NCBI GenBank assembly: GCA_034336665.1
Contig: JAPFBE010000002.1
Span: 15,664,906 to 15,728,905, forward strand
DNA: 64,000 nucleotides
Direction of reading: 5' to 3'
Source of the DNA: Luscinia megarhynchos
Taxonomy: Eukaryota; Chordata; Aves; Passeriformes; Turdidae
The notes under the pieces are model-generated. The model saw nothing but the letters and a program-made list of their open reading frames with translations. It was not told the DNA's origin and made no database searches. The translations under genes were made by a program, and so were the position numbers. Below, in pieces: positions 26,413-40,938 of this stretch; position 1 is the first letter of the stretch, and each line of letters begins with the position of its first letter.

Positions 26413-28007
26413 TTTTAATTATTTGAACTATTTGTGATTGCCCCTAAGTCCTAGGTATATTAGAAGACAAGATAAGGCATTATAGCTGAAACTATTAAAC
26501 TCAAATTAGCAGAGATACAATTGGGGAAACAAAAAACAACATTATGAGAATATGGGGCTTAGACAGGAAGGGGTGAAAAATAAAATACTTATAATGAAAA
26601 AGATCTGGTACACAGTGAGCTGTGCAGAATCAATGTTTGTAAATGACACTACTTTCCTTCATCAGCTATAGTTAGAAAACTTCAGAAATACCTAAGTAAT
26701 TTAGGCAAATGGGCAACACAGCAGAAATGCTGTTCAATGTCATTGCAAGGTCAAGCAGTGAGGTATGCTAAGTGACAAAAATCTAAATTCTACACAAGCT
26801 TCAAAAGGGTTCAAATTTAATCATATAAGCACTGGGACCTTGCTGTCCTGTGCTGTTCTTTGGGACCCAGTGCTCCATTGCAGCTACAGTCTGACAAGGT
26901 TGGAATAAAGCTGAATAAAGACTAAACTGAAAAATCACAGTACCAGCAAGAGTGCAGCACCATCTTAAATATTTTGGCATGTTTGCTGAAGCCCCTTAAC
27001 ATGAATACTGAAGAATTAGACAAGTTTTGGAGTAGGCTGAGAGTGATCCAGCACAAAAACTTTCAAAGACAGGTTGGAAGGGTGTGGTTAGTTTATTCCA
27101 AAGAGGCAATAAACAAGGCCATGAAAAAAAAGTAAATAAAATGCTGAAAGTGGTATTTACCAGGAGCTCCTATTCTTTCTGTCTCCACAACATATTAGCA
27201 GTGTTTCCCTCTTATTCACCCACCCCCAATGAAAATGTGCAAGAAAATTCCCAACAACTGGCTGATCATCTCCTTGAGGTTTTCTCACTGGAGAGCAACT
27301 AACAGCACTCACCAGCTCTGCATACCACCAAGGTGACAATGTAAGAGGATTAAATTGAGTACAGAAATCATGGCATGCACATAGAAGGTTCTTAGACAGT
27401 TCTGTCTGACCTCAGTTTACTAATTCTTGCCAGAAATCCTCCACATTTAATGGCCACCCCTTTATACCCCATGCAATACAGAAAACAAGAACAGCTGGTG
27501 AGTAACAGTGTTATGAAGAAGAAAGTGTCTAGACAGGGTAAATATGTCCAACCTGACCCAATGAAGGCAAGTACCAAAGGACTTAACCTAATTTTGCACC
27601 AGGAAAAATCTCAGCTACTCACAGGTGATGCAGTCAGAAGACAAAGTTATACCTCTGACCTCTGGCCAAACTAACAGCTTATAAAATGGCACCTGCAGCT
27701 ACAATCTGAAATGTTATCAAAGCTGAACGTTTTCCAATGATGTGCCAAAAAGAACCAAATTCATGTAGATCATGCTGATAGTTAACCAAAGTTCACACAG
27801 CATATGCCAGGAAAATGAAATGCAGAGCTATATGAGAAGATTTATTGGACCAGAAATAACGTATAGAACCGTTTTTTTCCTCTCCATGGGTTTTTCTCTT
27901 GAACTTTGCAATCAAATAGATCTAAAATGTTTGAAGGCTAAGGAAAAAACTACATCCCACCACATATTTCCAAAAGCAAGAGTTAAAATAAAAAAGTTTG
28001 CCTCTTA

Positions 28008-29663
<1,656 letters not shown>

Positions 29664-29872
29664 TTGTAAATAATGAGTTATCCTCCTCTTCATCTTCCTC
29701 TTCTTCCTCTTCCTGCCTTGGATAGAGGCAGGAAGAATCTTCATAGTCAGTTTCATGAGGCACATTTTCTTTATTGTCATCGCATTCAATCACAACAGTT
29801 GGCACTTGTCTCATGTCTGGAAGGCCCCCAGGTCCTGTTTTTGTAACACTGTCACTTGTGTGTAAACCAGAG
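29664..29872 (-). CDS. PHACTR1: PHACTR1 exon: conserved [14 protein letters not shown] block and acidic tract
   Basis: This 209-nt exon has acceptor TTTCTTTCCCAACAG and strong donor TTTACAA|GTAAGA. It completes a split Ser codon, reads 69 whole codons, and leaves one base. It encodes [20 protein letters not shown], then [20 protein letters not shown], then [13 protein letters not shown] and a run of 13 Glu/Asp (six E, D, E-E-E pattern) before NSLFT. The nucleotide source of the acidic run is the TCTTCC-type repeat around 29683-29716, which could vary in length by slippage. The acidic tract lies just before the C-terminal RPEL cluster. Mammalian PHACTR1 has, from memory, about 12 extra residues (an SEQRVPCSTSYH-like stretch) between RLES and SGLH. 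They are absent from this exon and from the end of the previous one. Confidence 0.95.
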
Positions 29873-32800
29873 CTGTTGGGAAAGAAAAGCAAATAAATAA
29901 ACTAAAGGAAACAGCTCAATGAAAGGCAGAGTTGCTTCTATCACTATATATAGGCAAGTAGTGGTCTTTCATCCCTTATTGAGAAGAAATGAGAGCAGAA
30001 AGGTTTTCAAGACCAGGCAGAACAGGTTTAAACTGAGTACTTATTAGATTTAGGGTACAACACTTATTAGGGAGAGGTAGGACAGCATGTGGGCAGAAAT
30101 ACTGTCAGCCAGGACAAAGATCTAAACGATCTGTGGCAAATACTTCCTGACCAGCTACTGAGAGTGGCAAGCACCAGCTACCCAGTAGGAAGCACACCTT
30201 CAGCCTGGTGTCTGTGTGACCTTTCAGCTGGTGTGCAGGCAGCAAGGAGCAAATGTCTCACCTGAGTGCAAAAGGTGGAGTAAGACTGGGAGGAAGGAAG
30301 GATAGACTGTAGGGGATAATTGTATAAAGGCAGAAGGAAATCTAGTGGCTTGCACTAGTGATAAGTGACTTGAGGAGATGGCAAGCGTACAATTCTTTGA
30401 TGTGCAGGGGAGGGAGCATGTGAAACTGGGCTAGGAGAAAAGAGACTTTGGGAGCAGGTGAGGAAACAGGGAATTAGCTAAAACCTGGGAGGTTTGTCTG
30501 CTAATGGCACAATTATATATTGGGGGGTGGCCATGACAATATCCCTTGCCTGCCCTGGCTCTTTATCCAGCCAGGTGCTGAAGATCAATCAGAATTGGTG
30601 CTAACATTATATTTATTTTGTTACAGTGTGATTGATTATTTTCTGCATTGTATAAGATTAAGAGCTGGGTAAGGACTGCTACTATTTAGCCCTGTTTATG
30701 TGTTGAATTCAAAGCCCTTTACCAAGTAACATTATCAAGTAGGGAAATGGGAATGTGAGGAGGTAAAGATCAAAGTCAAACAAAAAGTAAAAGGAAATGT
30801 CAGGAATAGAACCACGTTTCCCAACAAATTTTTATCTAAATAGTTCATGTTGCTTTTCCAATATGAAATCAGAATTAGAGACTGGCAGGCAAAAATGGTG
30901 GCAGTTCAGGATTACTTGTGAAACAGCAGAAACTACCCTCTCTCTGAAGTCCTAGATGATGCAACAGTTCTATAAAAAATTTGCCTGTTGGACAATCTCT
31001 CTATGTCAAACTCCCATTTTACTTTCCAGAAGAACACAGGTGTGAAAGCAGATGTGCTGGCCAAGTTGACCTTGAGGCACACAAACTTGAATCTGACAAG
31101 TATTGAGTACCCTCAATTCCCTTGAATATTTTAGCCTGAGTACCAGAGGTGTTCTGCATCTTGAATAAAATGTATTCTTCTCTTTAAAAGATTTTCCACA
31201 GAAATCTACTGAATCTACTATCTTCAACTTGAAACATTTTTGCTTTCTTCTAATCCAAAAGTTAGAATAGACTCTTAAACGGCTGCTAGATAACTTTCTA
31301 GATAGTCTTTTAAAATGTAGATCTAGGAATGTAATGCTACTCCAAATATGCTTAGGGATTAAAGAGAAGAAAAGGCTTCAGATCCTGTGAACAAACCACA
31401 CCATGCTGTTATCATCATCTTCAGCTTCAAAGAAATAATTTTGTAATTCCAACATGTATTTTTGCAGACTAACCAACGAGATGCAGAGGTTTACTAGATG
31501 CCTTAAAGAAACTTGATTTTCTTAGTGATAGCCCATGTTTTGTATCACAAAGTAAGAAAGATTTATGAAGAACTGGCCTGCAAATTTTTGTATTGCACTT
31601 CAATGAGTTGACACAAAAAATTTTATCTCAGATGCAGTTTTAGAATTCATCAGCTGAATTCTCATAATGACACATCTAACTAAACAATCTACACAAACTA
31701 CATCTTAAAAAACTTTGAACTAACCTTTAATTTATTGAAATATTTTCAGAATTTTTATATTATGAACTTCATTAAATCTGTTTTCTCTGTAAGCTAATTT
31801 TTGAGTAAGTCTTTTAAAGAGGAAAGGGAGGAAATTCAAAAGTTTGGAATCAAATTTCTGAGAAAAACTATAATAATTGTGAAATTCTGTTAACATTGCT
31901 AAAAAAATACCCAAAATTGAATGGAATTTGCATGCACACAACTACTGAATCATTCAGTTAATTTTAAAACAGTACATACACAGAGAGTAAGTACCAATTC
32001 CCTAAGCCCTTCTGAAGTACAAATGAAAGGAGCAAGAAGTAACTCAGCATCCAGGACTATTTGGTGCTTCCCTGTTCTGTGAAGGATGGATGTATCTTAT
32101 GGATGCATCCTTATGGGCGTGGCCATAGGGTAGCAGATATCCATCAATTTAGGTTATCAAGCAGATATAGGATGGCAAGATTTACAAGTTACCACAGAGG
32201 ATTTTTATTTGAACTAGTGATCTAGAAATAGACAGCTTCTCATCTCATTGTAAGTTTTCTGAATCATCCACTTTCTTGATAATACTATTTTCTATTTTAA
32301 GACCCCTCATTTTTTCCTAGTGTTTTGTGTGGTTCTTGATTAAAATCAGCCCCTTTCCACAGCAATTTGACTAAGTCAGCTGTCTAAGCAAAGTGCTTAT
32401 GAAATACATGCAGTACTGCAGTATACTTAAAGAAGACAAATCAAGGTCACTGGATATGCTCATTGTGTATAAATTACTCTGTCATTAGCAAAACCCTCCC
32501 AAGTTCAGGTGTCTACACCATAACATTTTTTAGCATTATTCACCAAAAAGCACACTATTGTTTCAAAAAGCCCATTTTAGACCAGCTTTGTGTTTTGCAA
32601 CAAAATTAGAGAAAAAAACTACAGTTAAGCAAGTACTTGTTTCAAGAAGATCTTAACAAATGGATCTGAAGAGTTCATAACTCCCTAGTACTTGAGGCAA
32701 GGATTTGAAATTACTGCTGCACCATCTTTATATGATCAAAGCAGCAAAATGTTACACCACTATAGCTTACAATGTTTCTAGTGAGAGAATACTTCAACGA

Positions 32801-35800
32801 AAAATCACAATTTAAGCATATGAGAGACTCACGGCATGGACAAAATATAAAAAAGGAGAAAAATGTAATATTTCCTGTAAAATCTAGCGGGAAAAACCTG
32901 CACACTTCCTGTGTCATGCTGAGCCCTTCGATTTTGGAATAAAGGGTTCCATTTTTATCAGAATGTTTCAGATCCACAGTACACTTTTCTGTACTTAACA
33001 GTTAAAACAAAAAATTTGAAAAAATTTCAAACCACGGCATATATGTTTCTACTACAGGAATGTGTGTGAAAAACAGAGAAGGCAGAGCTATAAATATTAA
33101 GTGTTTCTATCCTTGGGCAATGCTAAAGTTTAGACAAGATGCAATTCTCTTGACAAGTTTTATGGAAGATAAATGTTTTCTGACTCAAAGATGTTTTATA
33201 AGATTTAAAGGACACTGGCAGTAATGTCTAATGCATTTCATTTCATAAATCTACATTCTGAAGCTGAGCTGGATGTCCCAGAGGAACTGGTCTCACACAC
33301 AGTCTTTTTGGACACAGTGATTTCTCACTGCTTTTCCACAGAGGCCATTCTAGCCTGGAGTGAGATATTGCCACTTAACAGCTCTTTAGTACCTCCGTTG
33401 AAAAAACAGAAGCCTGGATTCATCTGCACCCGATCCTGTACATGAGCCCACAGAGTAAATGAAATTAATTGTCACCTTTCCAGACAGGCTGAGAATTATA
33501 CAGGCAAGGCAGAAAGTCAGGCTGTTTCAGAGCAACGAACTGCCTCACTAAGTCAAAATGAAAGACACATTTTGGTGTCACAATAGAGTTTCCAAAGCTT
33601 CCTTAGCCACTGTTTGTGACGCACAGCTTTGGGGCATGGTCTTTCTTCTCAAATTAATTTCAGTCAGGAGGATGAAATCTGCATATTTTGGTGGCAGGGC
33701 TTACCAGATTTTCATCAACTCCTAAAATGCAATGTTAAAAAATGGTGTCCAAATCTAGAGCTTTACTTATGCTTGACAAACACCCTTTTGGCTGAAGGGG
33801 AAAGTCATTTGCAGTAGGACACAAATTAGCAACAGAGGTTGCAGAAAAAAGGTTATGTGGAAATCACACATTTCTCTGTTTCAACTTAATCTACCATAAA
33901 ACTGGTAATTTATCAGGGAAAATAGAGGCAAATTGGCTGCATAAATGACATGTCATAATAGTCATACTATGACAAGGGGCAGATTGCCCTTCTGAGAACA
34001 GGTTATGAATAGATGTTATGAGTACCAGAAAATGTTTGCAATCAAAAGTCTTAAGTGCACAAATGAACTTAATGTTCTATAATGTCTGTAATAAAACTGA
34101 ACAAAAAAATCCAGAAATTAACTATCATTTTAAGTCATAAGAACAACTGGGACTTGAATAGCTATTACATGCCTTTTAATGTACCTTAAGACATTAACTT
34201 ATTAATATGCACTAGATCTAGGTGAGGCAGTTACATGCAATCACTCCTGCAGAGGGGAAAATAGAGATAGAGAGACTCAGTAACTTTCTCAAGGTCAAAG
34301 AAAGAAAAATCTGGCTTCCAGGTCTGTACAGAGGGAAAGCTCATTTTTCTCAGGCAAGCCTGTGGCTCATTGGCAAAACGCTGATTTCAACCATCAGTCT
34401 TCAGATGTTGTTAGACTATCTGAATTCCAGAGATCTTATCTGTGTAAGCAAAAAATCCAGATTGCTAGAAGAAGGAGGGTTTTAGCCTTTCATTTGTTGT
34501 CCATGTCCATACTCAGAGATCTGGTGAACAAGAGAGTTGTGAGGTCTGAGAAAAGTTTACTGGAACAAAAGGTGGATTTAATACAAACTGATTCAGCAAA
34601 TATCATTAGAACTTAAATGACCTTGATGAGCTTCCACTGCACCAGATCCAAAGAAACTAGATACAAAGAAGAAAAGGAAAAATTCTGAGAGGAAAAGAAG
34701 ACATTTAGAGCTGAAACCTGATCTGTACTTGTCTATATGATCACCTCTTATTGAAATCAAAACACTATTCTAAATAATCCCCCAAATTACCAGCATTATT
34801 ACTGCAGCACCATGGCAATTGTAGGATACTTTTGAGATAATGTCTGAGATCAGAAGGAAAAATCCCTTAGTATTCACCAGATGGTGCCTCAGAGACTTAT
34901 CAGGATCTCTCATCTCCTTGGGATTATTGACCCAACAGTAGTGGCCCAGTACTTTGTCAACTTGGAAGGAACAGCAAAGTGCAGGATGTCACTCCACACA
35001 CTACCAAATTCCAAGCAGAGGAAGGGGATCTAGGATCTTTGCAGTTTAACAGTCCTTGAGAGTTTTGGGCTGAAGGGTGCAATGACAAATACTGCAGTAT
35101 AATTTCTCTGGGGTTTAATGCAGATTTTTAAGGGAATTTTTAAGGGAAAGTAAGTACTGTCAAAAATAGTAGAAAACAGAGGCATTTGGTGCAAATAATT
35201 GTCTCCCAAGTTAAATATATTTTAAAAATCTGCACAACTCTTCAAGCAAAGTTGGCACATTTATCTAGATCACAATGTGGCTTGAAAAAAGCAAATGGAG
35301 AATTTAACAGCAAGATCAGCTCCACAGAACCGTAAATTATTTGAAATACTTTTATCTCTATATACTACAAAAATAACAATTGCTGCTGCAGAGGAAATGA
35401 TCATGACCTATTTTCTCCCTTGTGAATGCCAAAGTTATTGATTTGTTGTGGCAAGGAGCACAAACAAACTACTCAATACATTAATCCATGATTTAACTAA
35501 CAGTTAAACCACATAAAAAAGGCTATGAAAAATCTGTCTGCAAGATCATGAACTAGGATTCATATCCATTTGAAACGTGAAATATCAGTGCCAAAACCTT
35601 TTCTTTTCTTCTTATTAATTGCAAAGGGGAGCTATTGTTTCACATAGGGACATGAAGGCTTGCTTATTCAGTTTTTAACAAGCAGCAGAGCTTCAGCTTC
35701 AAATTAATAGTTAAACCCAGATACCATCACCTTCTTTAAATTGGCAAAACGTATTTGTAGACATAAACGTGATGGATGACTAGAAACTGGAGCATTCATT

Positions 35801-37317
35801 GCTGTGAGGCAACAGATGCCACAATGAAGTCATACTCAAGAGATGTCACTGGGCACAGGATAACAAAGGGCCTTCTGCACACAGTGTGAGCCAGACATTA
35901 AGACATCCAACTTAAGCTGGGGATGGCATGGACAGTGCAGCCCCAAAGGAGCCTTTGGGAGGCAACAGCTACACTCTGCCTGGTGCATTGAATTTTGGGG
36001 GGGTGCAGAGGCACCAGACCAGCCATGCTGGCAATGTGAGAGGTAGATGGGTAGTCACTGGGTATGGCAGTGGGGGACAATGTGGGTGATCTTTCTATCC
36101 TACCTCTACAGCTCTTTCACTGATGGGAATTAGAATCTCCTTCATAGCCCTAGCAGTTTGTCCCCAGCTGAGAATTCCCCCATGCTGTAGAAACATTAAC
36201 CCCATGTTGTAATCACAGATATGTCACTATTATGATACTAAAATAAGCTGGCAGTGTGAGACAGCCTCTGGTCTCCTGACTCTTTTTCAGGCAGTAAGGA
36301 GAAACTGCCATCAATAATCCAGTTGTTTCCAACTATGGAATATAATGAAGGTAGCATTATCAGACAGAAATACTGAGGCATAAATCATTAGGCATTTTGT
36401 CTGTTAGACCAAATATTTTGTCTTCATAACAGGATGATCTGATGCTCCTAGAACAAGCTGGCTACAAAGCTATGCTTGATACTAAATAAAACATGTAATT
36501 TTTCAGAATATCCTCCCTGTTCTGAGATTTTTTTCAGCTTTCCTGAAGAAAACTTTTTGCAAAGTGAAATACATTTTCCAAAGCTTGCTGATGTTGCAGC
36601 CTATGAGGGCAGGTTGCATTTATACAAAATGCTTCACTTACTCAGACTACTTGGAGAAACACTCATAGACTCATAAATGACAATAACAAAAAGCAGCCTC
36701 ACGGTGGGTAAGGCATTTTTGATCAAATGTGCTGCCTCCTGCCAGATGCAAATGGCTAAGAAGGTAGCTGCTGTGGAATGAGTCAAACACTTATTTTAAG
36801 ATCAAACATATAATTTAATTTAAATTAATTTAAATAATTTAAATATTGTATTAAAATCCTGCTAAGAGACTTGTAGGAAGTCCACATAGATTGTTTCGAG
36901 CTAACTGGTAATACTAGTCAGATGCCCTGCTGGAGTGGCACATTGGATTCTAATTGCTCTTTTATGAATCTTCCTCTCCTTGCATTTAGCAATCCTCCAC
37001 ACAACTGGAGCTCTGCAGTTATGCCTCAGCAGCACTTACTTCAAGCCAGGCATGGTCCTGTAAAAATCTTCTCCACTGGCTGTATGTAACTACTTCCTTG
37101 AACAGGACAATGGGGTTCAGGAAATTTGGTATTTATTTCCTTTCTGCCACTTTCAAGCCTGGAAAGGCTCTTCCTCTGCCTCTGTTTCTCCAGAAATGAC
37201 TCTACCCTGAAGGTGTTAGACCCCAGAGGAGACACCTCATTCAAGAATGCAGCTCGATGCTGAGGTTAGCAGGAAACAGTGCACACCAGTATGGAATTTT
37301 AGAAGTTGATCCATTAC
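29873..37317 (-). other. PHACTR1: PHACTR1 7.4-kb intron
   Basis: The intron lies between the large linker exon and the acidic-tract exon. It carries a MEF2-consensus CTATATATAG at 29944-29953 and an AT-rich, partly self-complementary TTTAATTTAAATTAATTTAAA stretch at 36808-36848. No transposable element was recognised. I looked here for a roughly 36-nt microexon encoding the residues present in mammals but missing from the flanking exons and did not find one. Confidence 0.75.
36808..36848. repeat. AT-rich TTTAAATTAA-type low-complexity stretch
   Basis: Repeated TTTAATT and TTTAAAT words, which are near-palindromic. Simple sequence with no sign of function. Confidence 0.85.
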
Positions 37318-37645
37318 CTTTCTAGCCTGTGCATGGTCATAGCTAAGGTTTTGTTCAGTTCCTCGATCATCCGGCACCCTGAAGGGTGAATGGGCAACGT
37401 GCTGGACCCAGAAGGAAGGTGCTGGCTGTGGCTGCCGTACTGGAGCTGGTGAGCTGCTAACTGGGATGGCAGGACAGTGTGATGCTGCTGGGTCAAAGGC
37501 TGCTGGGAGCTCTTCTGCGTGGCATAGGATGAGAGAGAGAGGTCTGGCCCCCCTAAAGGGGGCCCAAAAATCATGACTTTCTTTGGAGGTAGTGGAGGTG
37601 ACAGTTTAACTGGCATACAAGGCAGTTTCACAGGAGCGCCAGGAT
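37318..37645 (-). CDS. PHACTR1: PHACTR1 exon: proline/glutamine-rich linker, 108 codons
   Basis: This is the largest coding exon here at 328 nt. Its acceptor CTCTTCGTTTCTTTTAG has a good pyrimidine tract and its donor is GAAAG|GTAATG. It enters at phase 1 and leaves at phase 2. It encodes [20 protein letters not shown], then [20 protein letters not shown], a Gln/His-rich stretch around [11 protein letters not shown] and [15 protein letters not shown], then [20 protein letters not shown] and RLE. The [26 protein letters not shown] and [10 protein letters not shown] blocks are diagnostic of PHACTR1. The composition suggests a disordered linker with possible SH3 or WW ligands (LSPPLPPKK) followed by a short helix ([16 protein letters not shown]). 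The function of this linker in the family is poorly defined. Confidence 0.96.
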
Positions 37646-38606
37646 CTAAAAGAAACGAAGAGAGCACTGGTGTTAATTTTTATGTCAGTAAGATGGAGAA
37701 GAAAGTATCTGCCTGGATGAGCAGGTACTGAGGTTGCTACTCAACATGGGAGTGTGCACACACCTTCCCTGTTGTGACAGACAGCTCCTACTGTACACTC
37801 AGCATGGTCTCCAGAAAAAACACTGTTGTTTTGCAGCACTCCAGAGTCCCACAAAAAACATCCCAGGGCTATGCATGCCCCTTAATAAACACATTAAGCA
37901 ATACTTAACAAGGCTTGTGGCACACTTTAAAATCCTAATCCTCCAAAATAGCCCTGTGAGGTAGATGCAACTTCTTCCACTCAACAGGGAGGAAAACAGG
38001 GGGAGAGCAATTAGGATGAGAGCAATTCAGTGTCTGAAGTTACAGGATGACTCACCACCATCACTGCCAGAGCAAAAGCTCAGAGTTACCTGATCCATCT
38101 CAGCCACTGCAGTGCAATTACTACAAGTCACACTTCTTACAGCTTTGTAATGTACAAAATATCTGGTGTAAAAAATTACATTATAGGGCAAAAGAGTAAA
38201 GAAATAAGGTTTGGATACTAAACAGGACAGGTTTGGAAAAATGGAGGGTACAAAAGGAAAAAAGTTAAAGGACACTAGATTGTTAGGACTAATGTATTCT
38301 TTTACAGAAGTGGCAGGCATTTTCTCTGGACTCAAACACTGAATTTTACCTTTTTAACTCTAGTTAAAATGTTCACTGAAACCCATAGTTGATCTGTCAG
38401 GCAAAGACTTCCCTGACTTCAATGAGAAATCAGTGAAAGGTGCACAATCAAACATCTCTTCCAGAACTCAACGGCAGAATGGAGATTTTTGGAGTTGCAC
38501 TGTGCAGTATTTTCAGAAGGGAAAAGAAGTAACATGAGGGCTAGTAGTTGCCAAGATGGATGGGGGGAATGGTCACAACACATGCTAAGAGTGAAAGAGA
38601 GACAGA

Positions 38607-38645
38607 AAATATATACATATATATACAATATATACAAAATATAAT
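38607..38645. repeat. (AT/AC)n microsatellite
   Basis: Interrupted ATATATACATATATATACAA units. Simple repeat. Confidence 0.88.
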
Positions 38646-39279
38646 GTGAGCAACAACTCTGAGTTTCTCTCTAGGAGGAAGGCAGGCCCTGGAATACTGC
38701 ACATATATGTCTCTGCAATGCAGCTCTGTGGACGAGGCTTGCATGACCTTTGGTCTCTTTCTGCTTCTGTCCACTCCTCTTACTACAACATAGTATGGGA
38801 ATTGCAGGGCCAGAATCTTCTTTTTGACCTGAAGAAGCTTGGGAGTTAGATGCTGCTCTCCAAAGGTCATCACTATTCTGATGGCTATCAGATTTCTATA
38901 GTCCTTTACCAGCTGGTTCTCTTTAATTAACTATCCTTCTGCCCATTCCCTTCATTCTTTCCTTCTTCCTGACCTGTTCTGGGTATTGCCTGCTCTTCTA
39001 TCCATATCTAATTGCCAGGGTATACAAGGCTGATATCAGGACTAGCAAGCAGTAACACATCTTGAAAATGATTAAAGATTGTAAAGTGAAAAAAGATAAT
39101 GAGCCAAGTTCAGATATGTCTCTTGAGTTATTTTAGTGCTAGTCACATCTTCCACAGCACCACTTCATATTAGTGGTTTTATTATGCTAGGAACAACACA
39201 TTGACAGTGTAAGCCTTTCCCCTCTCCAGAGTGTTTACAGGCTAACAACATGGAGGGGTCCAAGGGAGTGCAAAGATGG

Positions 39280-39862
39280 GCTGGGGTAGAATTAATTTTC
39301 TTCACAGTGTCTGGTATTGGGCTGTTTTGGATTTGTGCTGAACAAAGCTTGAGTTGATAATATAGAGATATTTTTGTTACTGCTGACAAGGGCTTGCACA
39401 GAGCCAAGGCCTTTTCTGCTTTTTGAACTGCCACACTGTTGAGGAAATTGGGATGCATGGGAAGCTGTGAGGACAGAGCCAGGACAGCTAATCCCAAGTG
39501 ACCAGAGGGATATTCCAGACTGTATGGCATCATGCTCAGTATGTAAAGCTGGGGAGAAAAGAAGGAGGAAGGGGGGAGATGTTTGGAGTGATGGTGCTCG
39601 TCTTCCCAAGTAGCCATTGCACATGATGGGGCCCTGCCCTCCTGGAGATGGCTGAGCACCTGCCTGCCCATGGGAAGAAGTGAACAAACTGCTTGTTTTG
39701 CTTGGCTTGTGTGCATGGCTTTTGCTTTCCCTGTTGAACTGTCTTTATCTAAACTCATTTGTTTTCTCACTTTTACCCTCTGATTCTTTCCCCAATCCCA
39801 CTGTGGGGGAGTGATTGAGTGGCTGAGTGGGGCTTGGCTCTGGCTGGGGTTACACCATGATG
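39280..39862 (+). mobile_element. Solo LTR of an avian endogenous retrovirus (ERVL/ERVK-type), plus orientation
   Basis: About 580 bases match, block by block, a common avian LTR as I remember it: TGGGGTAGAATTAATTTTCT at the 5' side, AGAGCCAGGACAGCTAATCC, GGGATATTCCAGACTGTATG, CATCATGCTCAGTATGTAAA (a weakened TATA region), GAACTGTCTTTATCTAAACTC (the poly-A region), then TCTTTCCCCAATCCCACTG, GAGTGATTGAGTGGCTGAG and CTGGCTGGGGTTACACCATG at the 3' side. No gag, pol or env frame adjoins it, so it is probably a solo LTR left after recombination. The outer few bases have decayed and I could not fix a target-site duplication. It is antisense to PHACTR1. The family name is uncertain. Confidence 0.85.
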
Positions 39863-40810
39863 TAGGGGCATGGAGAAAAAGTGGCCTTTCCATATTGCAG
39901 AACAGAAGAGCTATAGAGAGTAAAATCCAAGTCTTTTGCCTTTCAGTGTAATATTAAATCCACTTAACATGTTGTCTCTTTCAGGCAAAAATTCTTCTGA
40001 TTTTTCTACCAAGGCTGAAATTTAATTCATGGGTTTGCTAAAGCAGTAAAAGAAAAAGAAAACACACATTCAGGATTTTCTATTCAAGCACACAAAGGTC
40101 TTGAAGTCACCTTGTTTTTCTTACAAACATGTTATTTGCATACATTTTCTCTGTGTATCCTGCATAAAAGAACACACTCTTCAATAAAAGGTAAATAACA
40201 GAAAGAGTAAAGAGTAAATTGTATAGAGCCCTGAGAATAAAGCTCCTATGGGATTTGTAGTAAAAAAAGTGGGTTTTTTTTCACACATTTATGCTTCAGG
40301 CAGTTTTACTTCTAGAGCTTGTCCTGAATTACAAAGACTTCACTGAGATCTACACTTTCATTTTGACAAATACAGGTTGGTTTAAGATCCTTTTCTGCAG
40401 TGTGTCAGTTAAAGTCTTCATTTGACAGTGCCTGTGCTTGGATGCCCCATCACTCTGTGGCAGCCAGCCTTAATGGTGAATTAAAAGAGATCCCAACTGC
40501 AGGAATCTCTTGCTTTTGACAAAAGAATAACTGGAAGTATCATCTGGGTTTTCTGCCTTTTGTGATCCTGAAGATCAGAGCAATATTGTATGTTGGAAGT
40601 GAGCATGTCAAATAGCTCAGGTATAAAGCAAACAGGAATCTTCCTTCTTTCTTCTAAATACAGAGAAAAATTCTATTCTCATGCAAGTATTCATGAAGTA
40701 GAGTTGTGGCACAGGCACTGCTGCTCTGGAACTTCACAGGAGAACAAGTCTAGCTTAGTTATCCTGAGTAGCCACATACTCATTCCATCATGAATCAGAT
40801 GCGTACACTC

Positions 40811-40849
40811 TGGTTTTGACTCTTTGACTTTGGTTTTGACTTTTTGACA
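40811..40849. repeat. TGGTTTTGACTNTTTGACT two-unit tandem repeat
   Basis: A 19-20 base unit is repeated twice (TGGTTTTGACTCTTTGACT and TGGTTTTGACTTTTTGACA). A local duplication of no evident role. Confidence 0.8.
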
Positions 40850-40911
40850 ACAAAGGTATGGACCTGTAGTTTCCACTTACATTTAAACAAATGCTTCACA
40901 TCAATATGTTT

Positions 40912-40938
40912 TCAGTGGTATCAGTGGTTTCAGTGGTG
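40912..40938. repeat. (TCAGTGGTT)n three-unit tandem repeat
   Basis: Three copies of a 9-base unit TCAGTGGTA/T. Simple sequence. Confidence 0.85.

Noticed and set aside
39165..39893. 242-codon minus-strand open frame, the longest in the window
   Set aside because: It runs antisense through the solo-LTR-like element and matches no protein family. The openness follows from LTR composition.
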